Below, piece after piece: positions 1-10,368 of a stretch of 64,000 nucleotides of DNA. The notes below the pieces were generated by a model. It was not told where the DNA came from, did no database searches, and saw only the letters and a list, made by a program, of their open reading frames with translations. Position 1 is the first letter of the stretch. The number at the start of each line of letters is the position of its first letter. The position numbers and the translations under genes were made by a program. Origin of the DNA: Monosporascus cannonballus (lineage: Eukaryota; Ascomycota; Sordariomycetes; Xylariales); the NCBI GenBank assembly GCA_004154925.1, contig QJNS01000227.1, positions 1-64,000 on the forward strand. Reading direction: 5' to 3'.

Positions 1-41
1 CCTAACCCTAACCCTAACCCTAACCCTAACCCTAACCCTAA
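1..41. repeat. Telomere repeat array, chromosome end
   Basis: CCTAA followed by six perfect CCCTAA units, the C-rich strand of the TTAGGG telomere used by filamentous fungi. The array stops abruptly at base 42, where retrotransposon RT sequence begins with no subtelomeric spacer. Only about seven units are present, so the array may be truncated by the assembly. Confidence 0.97.
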
Positions 42-720
42 TTTTTGCGTTAATAAATGATTTTGCGTTTTCTAAAACTTAAAGAGTTTTATAAACGTAT
101 TTTATATATACTTTTTCTGTTTCTGAAAGAATAAAAATGTCGTTAAGATAATAAATAACAAAAATATCGAGGTATTTTCGTAATACGTAATTTATTATTC
201 GTTAAAAGGTTATTAGTACGTTCGTAAATCCTATTAGTATAACTAAATATTTAAATAATTTATATTTTATTTTAAAGGTTATTTTTTATTCGTATCTCTT
301 TTTGATTTTGATAAGGTTATATTTATTTTTAAGATCGAATGCTGTAAACCATTTAGTTCCGTAAAGTTGGTTTTTGATTTCCGTAATTAAGGGTAATAAT
401 ATTCGATTTTTAATCATAACGTCGTTCAATTATCGATAATTAACTATAAGTCGTAATTTTCTATTTTTCTTAGATATAAAGAATATAAGGTATCTTATTG
501 GTAATTTTAAAGGTTAAATTTATCCTTTTTGTAACCGATTTTTTAAGTATTCTTTGAAAATACGTAATTCGTTTCCGTTAAGGTTATAAATGGGGTAAAA
601 CTTTATCGAAAATCCTTTTTTGCAAATTATTTCGTAATTTTATTCGTTATGTTCCGGTAATTTTGTCTTGAGTTCTTTTTTAAAAAGCTTTTCGTATTTG
701 TAATATTATAATAATATATT
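42..720 (-). pseudogene. Reverse transcriptase relic of element A
   Basis: On the minus strand the bases at about 133-158 read YYLNDIFILSE, a form of the gypsy RT catalytic motif YLDDILIFSE with Asp changed to Asn (G to A). Downstream residues fit the segment that follows YLDD in gypsy RT. The telomere joins about 90 bases after the catalytic box. In the order seen in E, connection/RNase H and integrase would follow but are missing. Confidence 0.8.
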
Positions 721-2339
721 AATTAGGGTTTTTAATTTCTTGGGTTATTGTTTTTATTATTTTAAATTGTTATTTAGTTGTTTTAATTTCGTTCTAATAG
801 TAATAATAATACGTCGTATTTTTTTAATGCTTATTTTTTTTGTATTTTGTTCCTTTAGGTAGTAAGGTATTTATCGTATTTTTATGCCTTTATTTGTCGT
901 TATTATCGATCGAATATCAAGATTTTAATTTCTTCGTTTTTTATTTGTTAATAAGAAATAAAACGAATTTTACCTGGCTAATTCCGCCGTTAATCAAAAT
1001 TCGGTATTAACATATTTATAATAAGCCTAAGATTATATCGTATTTTCCGAATAAAATAATATCGAAATTAACCGTTTAATATCGTTTTTAAATAAAGATT
1101 TCGAAATAATTAATTTTACGTATAATTTTTCCGTTATCGTAAACGAATTCTTAATTTTCGGCATTTGTCGTTATGTAAGGTTTTACTTTATACCTTTATG
1201 GTAATTTAAGCTTATTAACTATATCCGGTATAATATAATTTCGGCCTAAAGTTCCGTAATTTACTATTGTAATATATTAATACGTTCCGATTTGTATATT
1301 CAAAATAATAAAATCGTTAACGTTTTTTATCGTCGCGTTTAAAGCCTTTTTTGAGAGTTCTTTTTAATTTCATTAGGTTTCGTTATTTTGCGGCTTTTTT
1401 ACAAGTAACCTTTTTTTTAATTTCTGTTTAAATTTATCGAATTTTGTTTATATTTTTATATACAGCGTATTAAGTTATTATATTTGTCGTTATTGTCGGC
1501 GCACTGTTTTTTTCGAGCCGTATTAATTATTTTTAATTCTTTTGCAATTCTTTTTCTTATTAAGTAATTTGCTTTTTTATATTTGCGATTGCATCCCATT
1601 ATGCGTTATTTTGGTTATCGTTCCAGAGATTTTCTGTAAATTAACGTATCTTTTTTTTAATAACCTTTTTTTCGTAAAGGTTTGTAATAAATGCTAATTA
1701 AAAATAAAAATCTGTAATAATTTTCTGGCAATGTTTTTTTACCGTACGTTAAATTAATTCCTTTTCTGTTTAATGGTTATATTATCCATAGTAAGAAAAG
1801 GGGTTTTTTTATAGGCATTACTTTTTTTCGGGCTAGTTTTTTATTTCGGCCAACTGTTGGATATTTTCTGGGGTTATAGTTCGAAATTGTTAATATTATT
1901 GCTTATTATTTTTGTAATATCCGGTACGATTTCAAAAATTAAATCCTTTCTAATATATGCGGGTAATTCGTACGTAAATATATTATTTTTATTTTTCGTA
2001 ATTAGGATATTTTCGTTATTACCAATGTATAGTATGTATTTTGCCGTATCGATTAAATATTCCGGGACAAAATTTTTTTATTTAATCCCGGTATTCGTAT
2101 AATTATTTTTGTAATGCTTTTTATTATATTCGTAATGTCTATCGAGCTAGTTTCCTAGCTTTTTGTATTTTTCGTCGAATTTCTTATCGGGATAAACCTA
2201 GTTGGACCTTTTGCTTAAGGCCTGATGCATATTTGATTTGGATTATATTAATAACTTTGTTATCGTTTCCTTAGCTATTTTTAGGTTATTTTCCCGATAT
2301 AGGGGTCCAGTTATTTTGTCGTAATTTCTTAGGTTTTTT

Positions 2340-2381
2340 GCATTTGTAGGCCTTATGTACTATTTTGCCGTAATTAAAGCA
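2340..2381 (-). pseudogene. Gag CCHC zinc-knuckle relic of element A
   Basis: The minus strand reads CFNYGKIVHKAYKC. This is CX2CX4HX4C with the second Cys changed to Tyr and Gly to Val. The zinc knuckle is the nucleic-acid-binding motif of gag and marks the gag/pol junction. The same motif occurs in the other gypsy copies here. Confidence 0.8.
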
Positions 2382-3236
2382 TTTAATCTGGCTTTAATCT
2401 TATTTATAGATAACGCCAAGTTTCATAGGTCCTGGCGCCGTTTCGTAAAAAGTAAAAGGTATGTTTTTTTTTTCCCTAATTGGACCTATATTTCGAATGC
2501 GGAGCATATTATTTTTTTTCTTTTGTCGTTTTTCAAATTGTCGCTTATTAATCTTGATTATTTTTGCGATATACCGATTTAAGGCAACTAATTATTCGAT
2601 CCGAATAATGTTATTTTTTATATTATTTTTTAGCCCTTAATAAAATATGTCGATAAAGGTATCGGTTTTATTATTTCCTTATTCCGCTTTAGCCGCAAAA
2701 TTTTTGAAGGTTACGGCGTATTTGGACGCAGGTCCTTTTTATCGGAATTATAGGAGTTATTAAGCCGTTAATCGTTTTTTATCCGGATTGCCGAAATTAT
2801 TACGTACTTTATTTTTGAAATTAATGTAAGTCGAAAAGATTTCGTTAATAAAGTTTTCTTTATTTGCTTTTCTTATTTTTAAAAAGTTTTTTATGATAAG
2901 CTTAAATCAATTAGCCGCATTTCTTATCAGGCATACTTTTATTACTAGGACCATATCCGCTAGGTCGTTAAAATTTAAAAAGCAAAGGTAAATTCGTACC
3001 TAAGTTAAAAAAGTTTGAAAATTACCTTTTTTATTGTAAGGTTTTGGTTTTTTCGGTTTCATACGAACGAAAAAGGGTTTGGCAAACGTAGCCCTAAGTT
3101 ATCGAATTTCTTTTTTCAACTTTCGAATTCGAACCTAAAGTTATTAAATAAGGATTTTCTAAATGCTAATCGATATTTTGACAGTATTAAATATTGCTTA
3201 AAGTTTAACGGTATTATTAAATAAAAACTTGTAACA

Positions 3237-3631
3237 TATAACGGCTAAATGGTTTAATTAATTATTAAACCTTAAGTTAACGGATTTATGTTAGCAGGAA
3301 TATCGTGGGAATTTGAACAATAAATATAGTAACATATTATATCTCGTAATATTAAAGGCGTTTTAGGTAACGATATTATATTGCAAGCTAAAATTATCTA
3401 AATTACGGAAATAATAAACGTATATATTCTTATTTTGGTTTAAGGTGCTTAAACGGCTTAAACCCTTAAGGCCTTTAAGCTGTTTAAGCCTTTCTGCTAG
3501 CTTAAGGAGCTTAAGGTGCTTAGCGCCTTAAGACCTTTAAGCTAGTTACGTGACGTCCTGGCTAGGGTGGGACCCGTTCCTCTTATGGTCCTGACCGTCC
3601 GGAAAGAAGCCAAAACTGTTAGGTCATAACA
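3237..3631 (-). repeat. 5' LTR of element A
   Basis: 395 bp, beginning TATAAC (mutated TGTAAC) and ending ATAACA on the plus strand. Bases 3430-3631, which are U3 in the element's orientation, are much less AT-rich than the rest and keep TpG/CpA. They hold repeated CTTAAG-type half sites. No 5-bp target duplication can be tested because the other end was lost at the telomere. Confidence 0.85.
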
Positions 3632-6017
3632 AAAAAAGGTAAACCATAGGTTTACGTTATTTTCGTAAACTGAAAATTAACGAATAGCATTTTGTTATTT
3701 CCGGTTTTAATAAAAATAATAATAAGGTTTTTTAATCACGTTTGGTATTTAAGGTGTAATAGAGATATAAAATTACGAAAGTATAAATAAAAAGTTGCAA
3801 ATAATAAAGCGTAAAAAAAATTCCTGTTTCTGTTATTATTAAGGAAATAGATCGTATTGAGAATTATGCAATACCGGTTTAGATTTTTATAGAAAAAATT
3901 TAAAAATGTTTACGAAAGGATATAATAAAATGTAATTGTTAATATCGTAAATAACGTTTTATTGGCCGTATTAGTTTATTTTTCAAAAATAACGCCCGGG
4001 TTTCGAAATTTCCAGTCCCGTTTTATTTATTTTAATAATTTATTAAAATAGGCCATAATACGTATTTCGAAACGTTATGGCGTTTAATAATTTTTATCGT
4101 TATTAACGTATATAATCGAGATTGCTGAATTATAATATTATTTGTTATACGTTAGCGACTTTTCCGTTATTACCTTATCCGGTCCGAACTTTTTAATTTT
4201 AATTACCGTAATATGAAAATTTTCATCGTCGAAACTGAGGTATATGGCCTGAAAATTAGAAAATGGATAATGGCCCGATAACGTAAGTAAGTTTTTTTTC
4301 GATAAGTAAATTTAAATATATTTAATTTATGCTTAATAAGGCTTAGATTTTGGCGTTAATTTAAATGTTAAATTATTTACGTTACCGAGGTAATAAACGT
4401 AATATTTAGTATAAATACTTTTTGGTATAAGGCGGCGTAACGGTCCGTATTTATATTTATTGAAATAATTATTTTCGGCCTGCCGTTAATTATTCGTAAC
4501 GGAATTTCCTTATTAGAGATATTTTGTTTCGTTTTTTATATATTTTTTGCGCCCGTAAAATAAGCCTTATATATCGTCGTTTTATAAGAAATATAAGGTA
4601 TTACGGATATAATATCGTTTTATTATAACTATAAATAACTGTTAAGGAAGATTTTATTGGATTACGATATTTATATATTATTTGTTAACGGTAAAGCCCG
4701 TCGTTTCGAATGAAATATATGTTTTGGATTAATAAGATTTTAAGCAATTTTCGATCGTCCTTTTTTTTCCAAAAGTAATTTTGGTATTTTTTGCCGTTAA
4801 AACGAAAAAAAAGTTATATATTAAAAAATCGAGTTACGGTAATTTTTGATTAATATTGACAAAATTTTGAAAAAGTTGGTTAATTTCGCGATAATAAACG
4901 GGGTTAAATAAATAATAACGTAAATTATTCCATATTTGATTTTAATTTTGGGTAAAGGATTTTTATTAATTATTCGAAAGTTAATAATAATAAACGGTGT
5001 TATCCGGCAGATTTGCGTTAAATATTAGGACGTATTTTATTATGGCAAAAAACATAATATTATTATATATATTATCGTAAATACGTTTTGGTATTCGTTA
5101 GGGTTATTACGCCTTAAGGTTATAGGCGTTAAGGAAATATAACGTAATATTTTAATTGGTATATTTCTTAAAGAAAATATGCGGAACAGTATTTAATAAT
5201 ATTTAAATATTTTTCGTTTTATTCGGATAATTATTTATGGGAATAATTATATATATATGGATATTATTATTAATCAATTTATTGCGTTATGCCGTATCGA
5301 AATATTTAATGGGTTAAGTAATATAAGAAAGATTTTTAAGTTTTTAAATATAATTATTAATATCGTATTCGATATTAAGAAATATGTAATTTAGGTTGTA
5401 TTCCGTAACGAAATAGATTTTCGGTTTCGGCTGTCGGCATAATAACCTTTCCGACGTAATTTCGTTATTTTGGTTATGTTTTCTGAATAAATATCCGGAA
5501 AAGGTAAGGTAAAATTTATTCGGGCTGAGAAGTATATTTTTATTTTGGCGTAGTTAATGCCGATTGGCAAAAAGCCGGTAATTTCGAAGACTTAAGTCGG
5601 GATATGTACTTGTACGTATAATTTTGGCGATTAAATAAATTTTTTAAGGGGTTATAATTATTAAAGATATAGGTATATTTGTTTTTTTAAAAAAAATATT
5701 TAAGTTTGCAGTTACCGATTTAATGGTATTTATCAAAATACGGTACGAGGTTATACCTTATAATAAAGTAAAACCTTTAAGTAATACGTTTTATATTATT
5801 TCTGGTTCAAGAAATTTGTTTTTTAATATTTTCGGAGAAAATAAAAAATATATTAGATGTAAATAGTAAGTCGATATTAAGTTTGTCAAAAATTAGGTTA
5901 ATCCATTTAAATAAAAAAAATAAGGCGGCCGTCCGTATTAGGATTAAAAGAATTTTTATTTTTGTTGAAATTATTAAATTAATTCGGCAGTTCGTTATTA
6001 ATATAATAATTATGATC

Positions 6018-6126
6018 GTCCGAGTTCGAATTGTTTAAGTTCGAATTGTTCGAGTTTGGGTTATCCGGGTTTAAATTGCCCGAATTTAAGTTGTCCGAAT
6101 TTAAGTTATCCGAATTCGAGTTATCC
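6018..6126. repeat. 15-bp minisatellite, about seven units
   Basis: Seven diverged units of the type GTTCGAATTGTTCGA. The 15-bp period keeps a reading frame: on the minus strand it reads as a five-residue repeat of the form D-N-x-N-S. The plus strand gives a Ser/Asn/Pro repeat in another frame. It is probably the low-complexity tail of a lost protein. Confidence 0.85.
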
Positions 6127-6462
6127 TTAAAATTATTTAAATTAATTTTTTATGCAAAAAATAATAATAATGATAGTAGTAATAATAAATAATTATTTAA
6201 TAAGTAACTTAAAGAATTTAATATATTTGTTATTATATTTTTTTAATATATTTAGTTATAATTAAGAATTTATATAAAAAATTTGATATATAATAATATT
6301 ATAATAATAAATCGAAATAGAAAAATGAAAAAGGTTATTAAATAAAATTGCCGGCAACCTAATTATCGGATTTTTTTAAGTAATTAAATAAATTGAAAAA
6401 GTTGTAAAAAAAAGGAATTAAATTTCGCGAAAGTTAAAACTAGGGAATAGTTTAAATCTGAG

Positions 6463-6486
6463 ATTAGGATTAGGATTAGGTTTAGT
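6463..6486 (+). repeat. Telomere-like TTAGGA stretch
   Basis: Three contiguous TTAGGA/TTAGGT units plus a partial one. This is what TTAGGG would become after G-to-A change, or a chance short repeat. Only about 24 bases, so support is weak. Confidence 0.45.
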
Positions 6487-7619
6487 AGTTTACGGATTAT
6501 TATATAGTTTTTAATTTTCCTAAAATAAGGTTTGGTAAGTAAAAATGCGTATATTTATTTTTAAGCTAATTAATTCCTTGTTTTTACGTATTTAATTTGT
6601 TCGGTTTATTAGCGTATGTCTTATGTGCTTTATATGTTTTGGATTTTTTTTGTTTATTTCGGAAGGAGTTATCCGTTATTTTAATAGTAAGATTTGACGA
6701 AAATTTAACTGGACAATTGCGAAATTAAATTATTTTATAATAGTATGTAAAAAGGTAATTAATAAATAGTTATTCGTTATTTATTAAATTAAATTTCGAA
6801 TATTTCCGAAATTTATATAAAGTTATTATAGGAAATAAAGTTTTTATTAAGGTAATAAGTATTTAAATAATATTAATTTTTTTCGTTTTTAACAAATCCT
6901 GGTTTTTCTTAATTATTTTCAAACGTTAATTAATTTAATAATATAGTTATAATTTTATTATGTTTGGTTATATAAAATTTCATGGTTAACTTAAATATGC
7001 GAAATTTAATTAAAGGTATTAAAATAAATATAAATATTATATTATATATTTTGCGTACGTTTATGTTATTTATAAAAGTTATAAATAAATTTTTGAATGC
7101 CGTATATTTTTCGTTATTTTTGCCGTTTTTTTAAAAAGGCGTTAATATATAGTTAAAGTTATATACGTATAATAAGCCGTTTGCGAAATGGGTAATAAAA
7201 TAAAATAAGAAGGGATAGAAAATATAAAAGGTATGGAAAAAAAAGGGGGAAAAGGATAAAAAAGAATTTATAATTGAATAATATTTTTAGTAAAGCTGAG
7301 AATTAAAACTTTTTTGCCGAGGATGAAAATAACCGCTTAAAAAGGCCTAAATTTATATAAGGAATTAGTAAAGTTATGCTTTTCTTTAAAACCCAGTTTT
7401 TTGCTTATATACGTTATAAAGCGGGATAAGGTTCGTTAATAAAAATAAGTAAGATAATTATTTTTTGTTAGAAAATTGTTTATATTTTAATTATTATTAA
7501 AAATTATTTTGCCGGCGATCGAATTAAATTTATTTTAGGGTTAATTTTATTTTCGAATTGTATTATTATTTAATTTTAATATTTATATAAATTTTAGGAT
7601 ATCCAAATATAAAAAATAT

Positions 7620-9967
7620 TAAAAGAAATAAATTTGTTTTTCGGAATTATTTTTTTGTATATAAATTGGAAGTTTTATAATACCTTAGGTTAAATTGTAT
7701 TTTGGGCCTTAAAATATAATCGAAATAATTTAGCTTTTAGTAATACGGTCATAAGTTTAATGAAAAATATTTTAATTCGGTTATAACCTTAATTTCCTAA
7801 TATTTATCCGTAAATAAATTAAATAAGATTATATATTATTAAGGTAAAAATATTATAAAACGAAATAATTTGAAAAACGTTCGGCTATATAGGTGGTATT
7901 AATAATAATTAATATTTTTTTAATAAACGTTAAACATATTTTAACCGCTATATTTTATTTACGAGATGTTAAAATTTATTAAACCGTATTTGTATATTGT
8001 TAAATATGTTAAAAATTTCGATTTTAAGGCCCCGTTTACGATTCGGAATAAAAATAATGTTTTTGTTATTTTGGTTACGTTTTTCTGTTTTTATGTTAAT
8101 TTGGCGTTTTCGAGATTAGCCGTTTAAAGGTATTAATGTTTATTCGTTTATACGGTAATCCGTGTACGGGATTATGGCGGCGGCGTTATTTTCCGAATAA
8201 GAAATTTTTTGGATAAGGTAATAAATACGGGCTTTATAAGGCTTTTGGGTAGGCGGAAAAAGTCGATAACGTTTTTTTAATATGGATATCCATTAAAGGA
8301 GGTTATCGAAAAAAGTTTTGAAAATAGGGTAATGTAATAAGTTAATAATTATTAATATTTAGAATATAATTTTTAAAATATTAAATAATAATATCTTATA
8401 AAAAGCCGTTATTATTTTATTTATTATTATTATATTGTTTTTTTTGCGTATTACGATAATAACAAAAATAATATTCGATTATTTTATTGTTATTTAAATC
8501 GTTGAAAAAGAATTAATGGAATATTTTTTAATATTTTTTCATATGTATAATGCCGGATTAATTTAAATGTATATTAAAGTAATTTTCGGATAACCTTTTT
8601 ATTTGTTCGAGCATTATATTTTTTCGCCATAATATAAAGAAATTTAAGTTGATATTTTCCTTTAGATTTTTAAAAGATTTTAGTTTTGGTATTAGTAAAA
8701 TCTTGACTAAAGGAGCTTTGAATATTTTTCGTTATTATTTTTGAAGTTATTTTTGGAAATGGGCCTTAAGTGTTTTTCGATGCCGGTTTTGAAGCTGCTT
8801 GTTAAGAATTTTAATATGTAATTTGGGCTTAGCGTAAAACGGATATTAATTTATCTATATTAAAGAAAAATAATTTGCAAAAATATAAGATAATAAATTG
8901 TAATTCGTAATTGGTAATTTTTTTAATTAATTATCGAGTTATAAGAAATATAACATTGTAAAAGTTTTATAATACGTAAATATAATTAATAAGGTTATCG
9001 CATTAAAGCTTTTTATAATCTTAAAAACCTTTAATAATTGAATTCTTTAATTATTATATAATTTCTTAAACAAATATATAATTAATTAATAAAGCAATTA
9101 ATTAATAAAGCGATTAATTTAATGTATTCGGGATTTAAAATGATATATATAAAAAGTTTGAATTGAGATATTATTTGTTTATTTACACAAAAATAAATAT
9201 AAAATAATAAATAGTTATAAACTGGGGTAAAATAATTTCCAATTAGTTGTAAAATAAATTCCAAAAAATAAATATATTAAGTTATTTTTATTTAACGTTT
9301 TTTATTAACTGTTAGATAGTAGATTTATATTAGAAAAAAAGTTGGAAATAATAATTTATTTATCCTAAATAAATAAGTAAGGTTTTATTCGTCCTAAACG
9401 AATAAATTAAATTAATTAAAAAATATTGGTTTATTTGTCCGAGATAAGTAAGTAAGGTTTTATTTGTTCTGGACGAACGAACCGGATTAATAAAAAAAGG
9501 TAATAATATATTCGTATTAAAAGGGCGAACTGGATTAATTAAAAAATAATGGCTTATTTGTTTAGCATAAATAAATAATATTTAATTCGTTTTAAACGAA
9601 CGAACGCGATTAATAAAAAAAATAATGGTTTATTTGTTCGGAATAAGTAAATAGGGTTTTATTTGTTTTGGACGAACGAATCGGATTAATAAAAAAGTAA
9701 TAATATATTTGTATTAAAGGAAAAAATTAAATTAATTAAAAAATAATGGCTTCATTGTTTGGGATAAATTAACGGCGCTTTATTTGTGCTAAACGAACGA
9801 ATGGGATTAATTAAAAATAAAAGATTTATTCGTTTAGGATAAGTAAGTGGGGCTTTATTTGTCCTAAACAAACAAATAGGTCCTTATTTATCCAGGATGA
9901 ACGAACTAAATTAAAGAAAAAATGGCGCAACCGAACATTTTCCTTTTTAATTCTAAGATTTCCGACC
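7620..9967. repeat. Repeat R1, copy 1
   Basis: This stretch is recognisably the same as 23830-26412, in the same orientation, sharing many 20-40 base blocks despite heavy RIP. Copy 2 carries about 340 extra bases (around 25150-25490). Both copies end in the same tandem satellite. The minus strand at about 8100-7620 is relatively stop-poor once RIP-type stops are allowed for, but no protein family was recognised. Confidence 0.75.
9370..9910. repeat. Tandem satellite at end of R1 copy 1
   Basis: Units built around TTTATTTGTCC, a GGACGAACGAA-type box and GGATTAATTAAAAA. Sub-units of roughly 75 and 45 bp alternate and form a higher-order period of about 199 bp (compare 9429 with 9628). The array recurs at 25735-26380. 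Confidence 0.8.
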
Positions 9968-9987
9968 AAGATATCGAAAATTATAAT

Positions 9988-10368
9988 TGTAACGGCTAAA
10001 CGGTTTAATTAATTATTAAACCTTAAATTAACGGGTTTATATTAACAAAAATATCGTGGAAATTTAAGCAATAAATATAATAAGGTATTACGTTTTGTAA
10101 TATTAAAAGTACCTTAGGTAATAAGGTTATATTGTAAATTAAAACTATTTAAATTATAAAATTAATAAATATATATATTTTTTAAATTAAATTATCATTA
10201 ATAAATTGGTAATCCGGCTTATTAACTTATTATCAATAAGTTGGTAATCCGGCTTATTGGCTTACTATCAGTAAGCTGGTAATCCATTACGTAACTTAAT
10301 CTCTATGGTTTTCTTGGCCTTTTCCGTTACGACCGTTCCTGGAGGCCGTAATTTATCAGGTCGTAACA
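9988..10368 (-). repeat. 3' LTR of element 9988-16589
   Basis: 381 bp from TGTAAC to GTAACA. The U3 side (10190-10368) is spared by RIP and contains about three units of roughly 32 bp, each with a perfect hairpin such as AACTTATT-ATC-AATAAGTT and GCTTACT-ATC-AGTAAGC followed by TGGTAATCC. These resemble enhancer-type U3 repeats. A polypyrimidine run at 10369-10383 is the complement of the polypurine tract. Confidence 0.9.

Larger units (their letters stand above)
42..3631 (-). mobile_element. Gypsy element A, truncated by the telomere, RIP-damaged
   Basis: Minus-strand Ty3/gypsy relic. It reads from an LTR (3237-3631) through gag with a CCHC knuckle (2340-2381) to RT, where it is cut by the telomere just past the YLDD region. 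RNase H, integrase and the 3' LTR are absent. The same order is seen in the element at 9988-16589 and in B and E, which fixes orientation. Every frame is broken by TAA/TAG. Plus-strand open frames at 1857-2102, 2355-2582 and 3015-3224 are antisense shadows. Confidence 0.85.
3632..7619. other. Unassigned RIP-damaged repeat DNA
   Basis: No intact gene. The sequence is AT-rich with RIP-type composition. Stop-poor plus-strand stretches lie at about 5220-5390 and 5665-5860 and could be remains of a transposase, but no motif is convincing; piggyBac-like and Mutator-like identities were considered and not supported. Contains the 15-bp minisatellite at 6018-6126 and the TTAGGA stretch at 6463-6486. 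Confidence 0.5.

Noticed and set aside
1857..3224. Plus-strand open frames in element A
   Set aside because: They lie antisense to recognisable gag of a minus-strand element; AT-rich composition gives Phe/Leu/Ile-rich peptides.
3632..7619. Telomere-linked helicase, piggyBac or Mutator-like transposase
   Set aside because: Stop-poor stretches exist but no helicase, DDE or zinc motif could be placed with confidence.
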